Below are positions 10,780 to 23,420 of a DNA stretch of 64,000 nt, piece after piece. Position numbers and translations under genes: made by a program. Source of the stretch: Heracleum sosnowskyi (lineage: Eukaryota > Streptophyta > Magnoliopsida > Apiales > Apiaceae); NCBI GenBank assembly GCA_030848705.1, contig CM061243.1, positions 5,738,001 to 5,802,000 of the forward strand, written 5' to 3'. The notes beneath the pieces were generated by a model. It was not told the origin of the DNA. It worked only from the letters and a program-made list of their open reading frames with translations, and ran no database searches. Numbering within the stretch: the stretch's first letter is position 1; every line of letters begins with the position of its first letter.

Positions 10780-11340
10780 TCAATTTTTCTCATTTTTTAA
10801 TTTTAATAATTACAACTTCCTTTATTATTTTCGATTTTGTAGGAAGAAAATTGAAAATTACACTTTTATTATTTTCAAACTTGATAGAACTTTCTTTTAT
10901 TATTTTCAAACTTGATAAACTTTTTTTGATTTAGAAAATTACAACTTCCTTATTATTTTTGAATTTGTAGGACTTGATAGAACTTTATTTGATTTAGAAA
11001 ATTACAACTTTCTTATTATTTTCGAATTTGTAGGCTTGATAGAACTTTCTTTTATTATTTTCAAACTTGATAGAACTTTCTTTGAATTAGAAAATTACAA
11101 CTTCCTTATTATTTTCGAATTTGTAGGAATTGATAGAACTTTCTTTGATTTAGAAAATTACAACTTCCTTATTATTTTCGAATTTGTAGGACTTGATAGA
11201 ACTTTCTTTAATTTAGAAAATTACAACTTCCTTATTATTTTCGAATTTGTAGGCTTGATAGAACTTTCTTTTATTATTTTCAAACTTGATAGAATCATAG
11301 AATCACTCGAATCATATTTATCTTTTTTTCTAGAGCGTCT
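10780..11340. repeat. 63-bp minisatellite array
   Basis: A unit of about 63 bp recurs imperfectly 6-7 times, with some units shortened. It is made of aaaattacaacttccttatt, attttcgaatttgtagg and acttgatagaactttctttg. The frame 11036-11356 is open only because the unit is a multiple of three without stops; it shows no protein features. Confidence 0.85.
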
Positions 11341-12145
11341 CAATTTTAAATATTAAAAATTAAATTTTCCTTTTTAGCCGCTAAATTTTAGAAAAGATAA
11401 TAACTATAAAAGACAAATTCTATCCATCTTTTTTCCTAGAGCGTCTCAATTTTAAATATTAAAAGTTAAAGTTTTCTTTTTCAACTCCTAAATTTTAGAA
11501 AAGACAATAACTACAAAAGGCAAATTCAACAAGAATTATAAATCTAATCAAATTCTATAATCATCTCTAAAATTTTATATTATAGATCTACCCATCAAGA
11601 AGAGGAGCTTTCTTTGTAAATATCATCAAATTCAATTCAATTATAAGGATTCAATTCTAAGGTACAATACGAGCAAGAGAAAGGTTAACATGCTCTATAT
11701 ATTACTTTGATTTTATATTATATGACATTATTCAATTGCGACGTATATTTATATAAAAATATATATTTCTAAACTCTCCAACATGTGTCTTTCATGATCC
11801 ATCGCTTAATGTTCGTGTAATTTTTTATATTTGGTTGGGTAGACTGTTTGTGCGTGGCATCCCGATTTGGCTTGGCATGTATTAATATTTTCTTTGCAGG
11901 CTTTGGAACATTAGCACTCCTTTGACTCCAATCAACTTTAGATTTATTGGTTTTGCTACTTTGAGGGTAACAAATATTTTATATAATTTAAATAACTCCT
12001 TATATAAAAAAAATTGTCTATACTATTTGAAATTGAATCACAAGCTGGCCAATTTTTTTTATCACGATAACGTTAGTTCAACCAAATGTTCACTTCCTAT
12101 CTCTATTTTTGGATGGTAATATTTTTGAAATTTAGTTAGTTTCGT
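11341..12145. other. Non-coding flank of the Tat insertion
   Basis: AT-rich, with a short duplicated phrase (ctagagcgtctcaattttaa at about 11331 and 11435). No convincing gene. A stretch at about 11900-12115 has weak coding-like character but no recognised family. Bases 12141-12145 (ttcgt) are the left target-site duplication of the Tat element. Confidence 0.5.
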
Positions 12146-12674
12146 TGTTACGAATTAAAAAGTGTATTTGTAAATTAATGGCTAGGATTTAAGAGAGCTT
12201 CGAGCTTTAATGGCTGCTCTTGTGTTTCGTGACTAAATCGGTCATCACAAGATGCCTACGTATCTCAATCAGTGCTGAGAATCAAGCCAAAGACGTAGTT
12301 CTGATTGAAGGATCAAGTCCTTTATATAGGCGTCTGGAGGCTCGTATTTAGAGTAAGTTTAGGAGAGTTAGCGAATAAGTCTCCTTTTTGATAATGGATA
12401 AACATTGTATTTCTTGTTGGACAAGTCTTTTCCTTGTTGATAAGGACTATGACTCGTTATTTCTTTTTAATTGGGATTCTGGATCCTTCTTTGACGAATT
12501 TACCATATTTTAGACTTTTTCCTGAGCTGTATATTTCTCTTATTTATTAATTACGAAATTAATAAATAATTAGGGGTTTTGGGTCTTACTTATTGGGTCG
12601 TGCTCTTGGATCAATCCGGGTCTAATTAATACGTAATTAATTGCACTTCTAGGATTATTTTTCAACCCATATCA
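12146..12674 (-). repeat. 3' LTR of the 12-24 kb Tat element
   Basis: A 529-bp LTR, TGTTACG...CATATCA on the plus strand, matching 23421-23948 at about 96%. Confidence 0.93.
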
Positions 12675-12690
12675 TTTGCCCCCCAACTTC
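12675..12690 (-). promoter_or_regulatory. Polypurine tract of the Tat element
   Basis: On the minus strand AGTTGGGGGGCAAA directly abuts the 3' LTR. This is the expected plus-strand DNA priming site. Confidence 0.85.
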
Positions 12691-12874
12691 TAGGAAAATC
12701 TCTCTTGAATTATCGTAGAAGTTATTTTATTCGGGAGTTACGAAATTTCTTTCGTATTCTAGCTTTGTTTTGCGAACATATAGTTTTAAACCAATTTTTA
12801 TAATTTTCCCAAAATAGGAATCGGGATTTTTCATCAATTCCGTGGAAAATAAATTAATTTTTGAAATTCCAGTG

Positions 12875-13360
12875 TATTTTCGACCAGGATCCTGGTCGAA
12901 TTCGACCTCACTTTTGGCTCCTGGTCGAACACCTTCGACCAGGATTCTGGTAGAATTTGGTCTTTGGTCGAATACTTTCGACCAGGATTCTGGTCGAATA
13001 TTAGTGTCATTTCATCCCCTGGTCGAATACTTTCGACCAAGATTTTGGTCGAAGATTAATGTCGTTTTAGTTCCTGGTCAAACACTTTCCACCAGGATTT
13101 TAGTCGAACATATACTTGTGGATTTCGACCTTATTGGAGGTCGAACTTTTCGTCCATTTTGGGCACTGGTCGAACACTTTCGACCAGGATGTTAGTCGAA
13201 TAGATGCTTCATTTCGGGCCTTGGTCGAACACATTCGACCAGGATGCTAGTCGAATACATTCTTCATTTTGGGCCTTGGTCGAACACATTCGACCAGGAT
13301 GTTAGTCGAATATATTCTTCATTTTGGGCCTTGGTCGAACACATTCGACCAGGCTTCTTC
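12875..13360. repeat. Palindrome-bearing tandem array in the Tat 3' region
   Basis: Repeated arms TGGTCGAACAC...TTCGACCAGGAT occur about 8 times. The core GGTCGAA-caca-TTCGACC is a perfect 7-bp stem with a 4-base loop. From about 13210 the copies settle into a regular unit of about 55 bp (ttcattttgggccttggtcg...). The region lies between the antisense ORF and the 3' LTR. Confidence 0.85.
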
Positions 13361-13824
13361 AAGTTGTACTTCTTGTGCTCTCTAAGGCCCACCTATGTTG
13401 GGCTCAATTTGGGCCTAAGGCCTTTAACTGTTCCAATTTATTAATTGGGTCTGTAGTCTTTTATGGGCTATACCGGCTGATGCCGGTTGCCCTTCCTTCA
13501 ACCGACCCATTGACCGGCTGTTATCCCTATAAAAGGGTGAAATCTCACTTGTTTCTACTCACTTCTCACTTTACATTTTCTCAAAGATATTCTACTAGAT
13601 TTTCTCCAAAATTCTCTCTGCAAAGCTCTGCTAGGGTTCTGTCGTAAGGCGATTCCCGGCGAGATTTTTCGATCATTCTCACCGGTTTCTGGGCTCTTCT
13701 GTTTGAAGATTTGAAGTTTTCTTGAAGATTTATGGGTTTTTCTTTGAAGATTTGAAGATCCTTTGAAGATTTCTGGGTTTTGCTTTAAAGATTTGAAGAT
13801 CCTTTGAAGATTTCTGGGTTTAAG

Positions 13825-16800
13825 ATGGCTGATCGTGCTTCCCAACGCCTGCAAAAGATGAATTCTTCATCCAAATGAGGTACCCTCATTCCAATTCGTT
13901 CTAAATACATGTCTTTGCATGATATGATTAATGAACGTGAGGATGAGTACCCGTCTGTGTCTGCTTTAGATTCATATGATTGCAGTAATAGGTTTCATGA
14001 TGTAGATAAGATTAAAGACTATAATAAGATGTATAGGGTTAAAGCCCCTCTTAAATTAGTTCCAGCCGGTGCCGGTGACCGTTCTTGTCACTAGCGGTCT
14101 AATTCCTTATGTATTTATAAAGATGCTATAGTCGCCGGCCTTAGGTTCCCATTTCACGAGTTCATACCTAGGCTTTTGGTAGACGTTCAAGTAAACCCTT
14201 GTCAGTTACCCCCCAATGCCTGGAGGATAACTAACTGTTTCATGGTTTTGTGTCTTCATAATAATTTTCCTCTTTCTGTTCCTTTATTCAGAAAGATTTT
14301 TCAATTCAAAAATAGTTCTGCCAACAACTTGGGTTGGGTATATATTAGCCATAGGGTTGGCTTTCCTTTTATCTTTCACCCAAAATCTATCCCAGACAAT
14401 AACCCAAGGTGGAAAAATGAGTTCATGTACCTTGTCTGGGAAGGTGGGGACTGGGGAACCCTGTTCCGTAGATCTTTTGGGACAGTTTCATATGGTAGTC
14501 CCAGCAACATTGTCTTGAATGAGGATGAATCTCATGCCTACTCAGAGCTAATCAAGGATAATGGGACTACCGTGGCTTGGGAATCGTACCTTGAAACTCA
14601 TAGAAATCTGCAGTTAATTATCCAAAAATTAAAAATTCCCGAACCATGTTCTTCGTGTTCTTGAAGATTAATCCATTCGTTCAAGGTGTTATTGAAATCC
14701 AAATCTGAAGTTCTTATACTCAAATCAAAGCTCTTGATCTCTAGTTTCATAATCTTCCAACCTCATCATCATCTGGTAAGTTTTCGATTTTATATGAATT
14801 TTTCAACATTCGAATTAAAATTAGGGTTCTTGGTCGATTTGAGGATTTTCATTCTATTGATTCTCCATTCAATTGGTTGCTTCTAACATGTTCCTAGGGT
14901 TCTAATTATCAAGAATCCATGATTTAATTTCGTGTTTAAGTTCAATTTAGTCGGGTTTGATTTTCTGGTTTTGACCCGAATTCTTATTTTGAATAGTCCG
15001 TTCTTGATATTGATCTGACATTGATTATGATATGGGGCTTTGATTGTGTGAGTTATAAGCGTTATTTTGACATATTAATCTTCGAGTTTCATGTACGGAA
15101 TGAGTAGATCGGGTTTCCGGTCGGAGTCGTGGCCGGCGGTTTCTTTGACCGGATTCTGGGCTCGATTCCGGCATCGTACGTATGTGTTTGTGGGTGGGAT
15201 TTGTTTGTCTTGAAAAAGCGAACAAAAGCCCTGTAGTTTGGTTTGTGTTTGATCGGGAATGGAAGATTCTGGTCGCCGGACACCGGCCGGATTCTGGAAA
15301 ACCCAGAATCCGGTGGGTTGTTCTTGGTGACCCGGATTTGTTCTTCCCGACCCGTTTACCCGAAGTTTGACCCGGTTTCAATCTTCAAAACCCTAATTCA
15401 ATTTCTGAAAACTGTTTTTGGATTTTATTTTTAAATTTAATTCGAAAATAGTTTAAAAACTTTAAAAATTCATATTTTTATTTTAAAAATATATTATAAT
15501 GTCAGAAAAATTCTGGAAAATTATATTTATTATTTTAAATCCGAAAATTGATTAAACTTAATTATTTTAATTATTTTAATTAATAATTAATTTAGTAATT
15601 AATCTAATCAATTAATTCTTAAAAATTAATTATTAATTAGATTTAATTAATTAAAAATTCAGTTTAATTATTTTCAACCCTATTTATTTATTTAAAAATA
15701 GTTTGAGTATTTAAAAGAGTGTCAATTAATTTTATTAATTGATTTATTTGCATTTAAATATTTATATTGGATTTAAAAATCCGAGTTTTGATTTAAAAAT
15801 TTATCGTGGCTTATTTAAAATTCAAATTAGTTTCGTATGATGTTTTAAAAATGTTTATAAGTGCTATATGGTTCATATTAATTGTGTGTTGTGTTTTATA
15901 GTCTGTATATGCCCGTACTAGGGCAAATATCTGAGTTTTAAATATCGTAAATCATACCGGACGTCCGATACGTAACCGGTTACTTGTTTAAATGTGATTA
16001 TTGATTGAATAAGTGTCGAGAGTAGAACGAGAATAGTTAGACTTATTGTGATGAGTTGTTTAATTATATAATCGAGTTCCCGGAGCAAGGGAAAGGGAAG
16101 GTAGAGTGAGCAGAGTCGATCCGACAGCAGCTTAGACCAGGCAAGTATCCGTTCCTTTACTTGTGATAAAATTTATTATTGTCTTGATTACTTGAATACC
16201 GTTATCCCCAGAACAATTCAAATTATCAATCTTTTAACCGCATTTGGACAACTGATTCCATTTCCTTAGAGATTCTTGATTCTTTGATTTGATCTGCATC
16301 GGAAACCCTTATTTCCAATTCACTTGATTATTGTTTACCACCATTTGTTATTGTTTATCATCCTTTGATTATTATTGACAACCATTGATTATTTGACTTC
16401 CATCTTGACTATTGATTACGGTCATTGATTATCGATTACCAATCTTGATTTCCTTATTGAATGAGTACAATGTACCATTGAAATTATTCCATGATTCTTT
16501 CTCGATCTTCATTTGATACTGAGCAGTCGAAGCTCTTTTGCAATTATTATACATTGAGTTTATCTTATTGAGCATGTTATTGTTTATACCCTATGATAGA
16601 TTTGGCATGTTTTTAAAATGGACCAGTAATTGGTCGGGCCATATTTATGGTCGAAATAACTTAAGGCCCAGTTTGGCCTAGGATCCAGTAGAGGACTATG
16701 CTGTGAGCTAGTCCGGGGTTGATGCGTGGCTGGCCAGCAGCACAACCTTTGATTTGAATAAAATGTATAAGCCAAATTCTAATTCTTTTTCTTCAATTGT

Positions 16801-17517
16801 TATTGATACAAAGCATGTGATAGCTAAATATTGTTGATTCTGATATCATAAATTCATATCCTTACAACCGTGATAGAAATGATTCATATGATGTTTGCTG
16901 AGCAATTTGGCTCACTCTTGCTTGTTGTTTTCTAACCCTATTCCAGTGAAGCGAGAGTATGAGTCGGCATAGCGTGACCGATAGTTCACCAGCAGCCAGG
17001 AGAGCCCCTCGAGTCATTGTCATTGGCAGGGTAGTTGTTGTTTTGCTTTTCTAGATTAGATGTCTAGATTTGAACTTTAGTTGTGATGTAATAACTCTGA
17101 TAAAACTGGTATTGTATTAATAAAAGATTGTAGTAGCTTGTGTTCATTGCCATAATCTGGATGCGGTCTTGGTTAAGGGGTATTTGTGTCTTTATATATT
17201 ATGCATGTGTTAAATAGTGTTCCGTTGGTCGGATGACTCCTCAAATCTGTACCCCGGGTTTGGAGGGCGTCACAATCTTGGCCAAGCATCCCGGGGTTTT
17301 TGATGTTGCTGACTTTCCAGCTCCTCACTCTCCTACTCCCTTAGAGCGCATTCTGGTTGGAGTAGATGACTTGGAGGAGGATGAGAGGATATTAGATCCT
17401 TTGCATTCATCACCCCTTGGTGACACATCTGTTGATGACCCTGATGCCAACGAGCATTCTTCTGACTCTAGCTCAGGGGATGAGACAAATGTTGTCAACA
17501 AGGGGGGTGATGCATAG
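13825..17517 (+). pseudogene. Tat antisense ORF (aORF), gypsy-type putative transposon domain, broken
   Basis: It is encoded opposite to gag-pol, between pol and the 3' LTR, where some Tat elements carry an extra antisense ORF. One frame runs from ATG 13825 to 14664 with two internal stops (TGA 13876-13878, TAG 14092-14094). It contains a conserved region (GWVYISHRVGFPFIF, EFMYLVWEGGDWG) like the plant putative gypsy-type transposon domain. About 2.6 kb of LTR-like DNA follows, and then an acidic serine-rich tail resumes and ends at 17517 (TPLERILVGVDDLEEDERIL ... ETNVVNKGGDA). The function of such aORFs is unknown. The stops and the insertion show that this copy is dead. Confidence 0.7.
14665..17274 (+). 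mobile_element. Probable solo LTR (long Gypsy-type) inside the aORF
   Basis: The aORF frame is interrupted by about 2.6 kb that has no retroviral-type genes. Its right edge, ggagggcgtcaca at 17262-17274, is typical of long plant Gypsy LTR ends. Inside are AT-rich stretches, a GC-richer block at 15080-15380, and promoter-like TATA words. No clear 5-bp TSD was found, so the left boundary (about 14,655-14,690) is approximate. A solo LTR left by recombination is the simplest reading; a truncated element fragment is the alternative. Confidence 0.55.
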
Positions 17518-17818
17518 TTCGTAGTTTATTTATGGTCATCCATGGCTTGTATTAGTTTTTATGTATTTCCAGCCTACGAGATTAACTCAACTTTCATTAA
17601 GTCTTAACTTTGTTTTTCTTCCCCCTTTTTACATTCTTGACTTTGCATGCTTAGTTAACATGTCTATCAGAATGCAATTCACATAAAGCATCATGAAAAT
17701 ATAAGAATATGGAATTTATAACTTTGAAAAAGGGTTCAACCCTTACATAATACTCAAGTTTAAAAACTTGGATTGGTTTCGTCGACCTTATTTCTACTTG
17801 TCCTAGTAGTGAGTCCAG

Positions 17819-18861
17819 TCAAGACACACTGTAAACATAATAGACTTTCAAGTTTGCAGCATGCCAAGTTCTTGGCACTTCGATCCCTTTCAGGGTTTCC
17901 AATTTGTAGGAGCCTCGACCAAATACGTTCTTGACGCGATATGGTCCTTCCCAATTTGGGGACAACTTGCCTTTTTGTCCAACTCCGGATGCCTCAATCT
18001 TTCGGAGGACTAAGTTCCTTGTCGAAAGAACCTTTCTTTAACCCTTAGGTTGTAATAGAAAGATGCTCGTTTCTGATGTTCAACTATCTTGGCATTTGCC
18101 TCATCTCTAACTTCATCAATTAGATCTAAAGCTAGCCTCAAGCCTTCTTCATTTTCTTCTGGCTCATAAGCCTCAACTCTTGGAGACGTGTGAGTAATCT
18201 CCACCGGAACCACTGCCTCTGCCCCATATGCCAAGAGAAAGGGGGTTGCTCCAGTGGTGACTTTACAAGTAGTACGATCTGCCCATAGTATGGGGAGCAA
18301 TTCGTCTACCCAAGTGTTTCTAGAGCGTTCAACTCTTTTCTTCAGTCCATCCAGGATAATTCGATTGGCAACCTCAGCTTGCCTATTTGCTTGAGGATGG
18401 GCAACAAAAGTGAAGCGTAACTTGATATCATTCTTGTCACAATACTTCTTAAATTCATCATTGCTGAACTGAGTTCCATTGTCTGTGACCAAGATACGTG
18501 GAATCCCGTATCTGCATATCACATTTTCCCAGAAGAAATGCATCACCTGTTTGGTGGTTATCTTGTCTAAAGGCTTAGCCTCAATCCACTTGGTGAATTA
18601 GTCGATTGCTACTATCAAGAACTTTCTTTGCTCACTTGCCATTGGAAATGGTCCAAGTATATCCATCCCCCACATGGCGAATGAGATAGGTGAGTTTATG
18701 GATGTCATCATCTCTGGTGGTTGTCTAACCACCGGTGCATGCTTTTGGCACCGTTCACATTTCTTCACGTAGCTTTTAGCATCTGCAAGTATGTTTGGCC
18801 AATAGAAACCTAGACGAGTGATTTTATGAGCAAGGGCTCTGCCCCCCCAAGTGCTGCCCAT
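17819..18861 (-). pseudogene. Tat integrase, disrupted
   Basis: The zinc-binding HHCC end is only partly seen (CERCQKHA). The catalytic core shows GMDILGPF, VTDNGTQF and HPQANRQAEVANRI, which supply the D, D and E. The C-terminal GPYRV region ends at a TGA at 17821-17819. Breaks: a TAA at 18600-18598 where a tyrosine is expected (AID*FTKW), a frame change near 18012 after FFRQG, and another at 18840-18850 beside a run of seven C. Integrase would insert the cDNA; this copy is inactive. Confidence 0.85.
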
Positions 18862-20699
18862 AAATTCCTTTATGTACTTCCCTTAGGGCCAATTCTGCCT
18901 CTTGGGGTCTCAAGCATTTCAGATACAGAACAATGAAAGACTTTTTGTATAGGATTCCCTTAATCGGGGTATACCTTAGTGCTCTCACATATAGTTTTCG
19001 TGTTTCTGAAGTGTCGTTGGGTAACCACCTAGTTTCCAGATGAGATTTGATGGGATCCATCCACCATCTGGCAACATCAATGGGTGCTATCAACTTTTCA
19101 TTGATGTTTGGGGTCTTCAAGACTTGGAAGTATACACTTCCTGCGTAGTTTTCAATTTCAGAAGAGGCAAACTTAGACAAGGCATCGGCCTTCATGTTCT
19201 ATTCCCTTGGAATGTGCTCCACATAGCATTCATCAAACTGAGTCATGATGGCCTTAACAAGTTTTAGGTACTTGGTCATGACTTCATCTCTGGTCTCAAA
19301 CTCCTCATTTACTTGGGAAACCACTAGCCTCGAGTCTTCACACACTTTCAGAGTTTTAACTCTCAAGGCTCCAGTCAACCCTAAGCCAGCTATCAGGGCT
19401 TCGTACACAGTTTCGTTGTTTGTCGTTGGGAAATCCAGTTTTAGTGCGTACTCTATGAGAAATCCATCAGGACTTTGTAGCACCAAACCTGCTCCACTTG
19501 ATTTTGTTTTTGATGCTCCATCAAAATAGAGCACCCAACACTCTTTGGACACCATGTCTTCATCTTTATTATCTTCATCTATTACTTCCTGCCCCCCGAC
19601 TTCCTGGTTGTCAATAGTGTATTCAACCATGAAGTCAGCGAGTGCTTGAGCTTTTATGGCCGTTCGAGGCTTGTACTTGATGTCAAATTCTCCCAATTCA
19701 ATAGCCCATTTGATCAACCTTCCACTAACTTGAGGGCTATGTAAGATGTTTCTTAGAGGCTGATTGATTAAGACCTCTATCTTGTGTGCCTGGAAGTATG
19801 GGCGTAGCTTTCTTGAGGCCATTATCAAGGCTAAGGCAAATTTCTTTATCGTAGAGTAGTTTATTTCTGCCCCATGTAGAATCTTACTTACGTAGTAGAT
19901 GGGTTTCTGAACCTTCAATTCTTCTTTTACCAAAACGGCTCCAAGGGCTGTGTTAGAAACTGCCAAGTACAAATAGAGAATTTCTCCTGCCTTTGGCTTT
20001 GCCAACAGTGGTACCTCAGCCATGTATTTCTTCAGGGCCTCAAAGGCCTCTTGGCTTTCAGTTGTCCACTCAAAAATTTTCACGTTTTTGAGTGCTTTGA
20101 AGAAAGGTAAGCACTTCTCTCCTGACTTGGAGATGAATCTTCCCAATGTTGTCACTCTTCCTGTTAGTTTCTGGACATCCTTGACAGTCCGTGGTGGTTC
20201 CATGTCTAGAATTGCTTTGATTTTGTCGGGATTAGCCTCGATTCCTCTCTTGGAAACCATCAGGCCTAAAAACTTTCCTGAGCCTACACCAAAGGCACAC
20301 TTAGCTGGATTCAACATCATCTTGTGGTACCTCAGCACTTCAAATGCTACCCGTAGATGGTCTATATGATCGGCATTATCGAGGCTTTTAACCAACATGT
20401 CATCCACATAGACCTTCATGGTTTTTCCAATCAGGTGTTCAAAAATTTTGTTCACCGAAAACACCAAAGTCAGTGATGAATGATACCTTGGAGATGTCAT
20501 CTTTGTGCATTTTGATTTGGTTGTATCCACTGAAGCCATCCATAAAACTTAGCATCTCGTGGCCAGCGGTGGCATCTATTAGGGCATCAATCCTTAGTAA
20601 GGGAAAACAATCCTTAGGACATGCATTGTTCAAATCGGTGAAGTCTACACACATTCTCCATTTTCCATTGGCTTTTTTGACCATCACCGGGTTAGCCAA
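18824..20699 (-). pseudogene. Tat reverse transcriptase, RNase H and additional RNase H, disrupted
   Basis: RT motifs are visible: CVDFTDLNNACPKD, MDGFSGYNQIKM, and the active site YVDDMLVKS at about 20420. Between FITDFGVF and NKIFEHLIG the usual stretch around MPFGL-NAGAT is missing, with a frame change near 20450-20470. This is a deletion that removes essential RT residues. Downstream, the native RNase H is followed by a second, plant/archaeal-type RNase H (WVLYFDGASKTKSSGAGLVL ... NNETVYEALIAGL), typical of Tat. A TAG at 19201-19199 interrupts the frame before KADALSKFAS. Confidence 0.87.
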
Positions 20700-20801
20700 C
20701 CATTCTGAGAATTGTATCTCTTCAATGAACCCGGCCTCCAGAAGCTTTTCTACTTCTTGTTTAATGGCCTATTGCCTCTCTGGAGCAAAATTTCTCTTCT
20801 T

Positions 20802-21509
20802 CTATTTCACCGTCTTCCTTTCAGGATCCACATTCAGTTTGTGGGTTATCAACTGGGGATCAATCCCTGGCATGTCAGTCGTTGTCCAAGCAAAAACTTC
20901 ATTGTTCTCTTGAAGAAAAGATATGAGCTTGCTTTTCAATGGTTCAGGCAATAGTGCTCCAACATAAGTCACCTTCTCCGGTTCACCAAGGACTAAGGGA
21001 ATTGGGATTAAATCCTCAGCTGGTTTCCCTCTTCGGTCCTCATTATCACTAGTATCCATGTCTTCTATAGGGAGAACCTGCCCCCCCCCCCCGATTCCAT
21101 CAGGCCTTAACGCGGCTACGTAACAACTTCTAGCCATCTTTTGGTCTCCCCGTTCTCCACCAATTCCATTCCTCGTTGGGAACTTGATTTTTAGATGATA
21201 AGATGAGGCAACGGCCTTGAACGCATGAATACCCATCATTCCCAGGATTGCATTGTAGGTCGAAGTTGCCTTTATAACTATGAAGTTCAACATCTGAGTA
21301 GACGTATTTGACCCTTGCCCCATTGTCATTGGGAGTTGGATAGTGCCTTCCACCTTCGACTCCACTCCATTGAATCCATATATGGGCATATTCGAGGGTG
21401 TCAACTGAGAGTCAGTATATCCCATCTTGATGAAAGCATCATGGAACAAGATGTCCACTGAAGCTCCATTGTCGACCAAAACTCTCTTTGTTTCAGAATT
21501 CCCTATCAC
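20802..21509 (-). pseudogene. Tat aspartic protease region
   Basis: This 235-residue frame contains the retropepsin site VLVDNGASVDIL and a later AILGMMGIHAF, matching the ILG(R) flap partner. It overlaps the end of the gag frame by four bases and leads toward the RT. It would process gag-pol. The frame breaks before RT, so it is part of a dead polyprotein. Confidence 0.82.
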
Positions 21510-23387
21510 AGGTACGATGACAAAGGATCATTGTGGGGAAACTTCACTCCCTCCAAGTCAGAATCATCGAAACCTATTGATACTTCTGTTCGGGCACGTT
21601 TCGGTGCTTCTCCGACCACAGTCATTACTTCTCGGTCATAGGCCTTTCTTGAGTTTCGGGAGGACCCAGCAACGGTTGGTCTTCCGAATATCATGTTGAT
21701 AACTGGCCCTCGGGGCTTGGGATTCCGATCTTGATCGTTGTCCCTTCTGTCATAATCCTTCATTTCATAGTTTCCTCTTTGACTCCCTTGATTTACATCC
21801 TTGGTGAATTTATTGAGTTTTCCTCTCCGTATCAGAAACTCGATCTCATCTTTCAATTGTCTACAATCGTCGGTGTCGTGACCGACTTCCATGTGGAACT
21901 GACAGAATTGGTTTTGATTCTGTTTAGACATATCAGTCCTTAGTGGCTTCGGCCATCGGAGATCCCCCTCCTTTGCTATTTCCATCAGAATTTTGCTTGA
22001 CGTCGTATTCCTGAGTTTCCTTTCTTTTCTTTGAATTCCCACTGCCGCTAGTAGTGGGTTCATACTTTCTCATGTTTTCTTCAGCCTTGATGTACTTTCC
22101 GGCTCTATCTTGGAGCTTCAGCATGCTCTCGGGTGGATGTTTTGCCAATGATCTTTTGAAGTGATGATCAGTGGTTCCTTGCTGTAGAGCTATCATAGCT
22201 ACTTTGTCCTCTAAGTCCGGGACTTTCAGAGCCTCCCGGGTGAATTGGTTGATATAATCCCTTAGGGCTTCATTCTTTCCTTGTTGGATTCCCATGAGTG
22301 ATGCTGAGCTTTTCTCATGCACCATTCCACTAAAGAATTGATTGATGAACGCTTTGCATAATTCCTTGAAAGACCCAATAGAATTGGGAGGTACACGGCT
22401 ATACCAACGTTGGGTCATGTTCGCCAAGGTTTGTGGAAACGCCCAACACTTGACCGCATCATTGGTTGGCTGCAACAACAGTGCATTAGAGAAGGTTCTT
22501 ACGTGATTTGCAGGATCTCCCGTTCCATCATAAGCTTTAATCGTTGGCATCTTGAATTTCCTGGATATGGTAGCTTTCATGATGTCTTGAGTGAACGGTG
22601 GTGTAGGATCATCAGGATCTCCTAGGGGCAACAAAATACTAGGATCACCCCTTGGGGCTTCAGCCCTCTTGGTTCTTCTCGGTGTTGTGTCCAGGTTGAT
22701 TATCAGGACTCTTACACTTGCTTGGCTTTGTGCTTTCGCGGCCTCCTGTTCTGCCAATAATTTCTTGAGCCTTGCAGCCTCCGCCTCATGGGCCGCAATC
22801 TTTTCCTTAGTAGTTTGAGGTTGTTCCCGATTTGTTTGGGAAGAACGCCTCCTCCTTGGGGCAACATCCATTTCTTCTGTAGATGTATAACTCTCGTCCT
22901 CAGTATAGGGGCCCAAGTAGTCTTGAATCAGAGGGGTTCGTCGAGTTTGTTGATTTTGGGGTCCCAAACCTTGTATATAAGGAGGAACGTACGCCTCATG
23001 GTAAGTGGAATTGAGACCACTACCGCCCGCCATGGGTCGAGGGGGCATGCCATAGCTTGGCATCCCCAAAGTTTGAGTTGTATATTGAGGAAGATCCGTA
23101 GTATGGAGTTGAAGGCCACTTGGTGCATTCATGAGCAGTGGAGAGGTCGTGATTGGTTGCTGGTGAGCGGTCTCTTGTGGATTAGATCCATGAACGACCA
23201 TCCGCAGGGGATTCGTCCCTTCAACCGAAATTGGGATCTCCAGTCCTTGAGTAGTGGTGAGGGGGATATTCGCCCCTTGAATGCCAGTAGTTGGCGGTGG
23301 TTGATTTTCGTGAGTATCAGTCTCAGAGGTGATAGGAAGCTCCTCAGAAGTTTGAGTATCTCGAGTTGTTCTTCGTGTGTTTTCCAT
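21506..23387 (-). pseudogene. Tat gag, in two overlapping frames
   Basis: The first frame (23387-21933, 484 residues) starts 34 bases after the primer site with MENTRRTTRD. It has a proline/threonine-rich N-terminus, a basic/acidic coiled stretch with LKKLLAEQEAAKAQ, and the retrotransposon gag core (LANMTQRWYSRVPPNSIGSF). A frame change near 22000 carries into 22063-21506, which has a knuckle-like CQFHMEVGHDTDDC, normal for Tat gag. The product would be the capsid/nucleocapsid. Confidence 0.85.
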
Positions 23388-23402
23388 GGTTGATATCGTC
23401 TT

Positions 23403-23420
23403 CCCACAGACGGCGCCAAA
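23403..23420 (-). promoter_or_regulatory. Primer binding site of the Tat element
   Basis: Directly next to the 5' LTR, the minus strand reads TTTGGCGCCGTCTGTGGGAA. TGGCGCCGTC matches the complement of the tRNA-Asp 3' end, but pairing beyond ten bases is poor. Confidence 0.75.

Noticed and set aside
12875..13360. CRISPR-like array (regular repeats with short spacers)
   Set aside because: Plant nuclear DNA; spacers are as similar as the repeats, and the array sits inside a retrotransposon.
12842..13444. ORFs across the GGTCGAA repeat array
   Set aside because: Open in both strands only because of the repeated palindromes; arginine/threonine-rich nonsense.
15025..15434. GC-richer ORFs on both strands at 15.0-15.4 kb
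   Set aside because: They lie inside the LTR-like insertion, overlap each other on opposite strands and resemble no protein.
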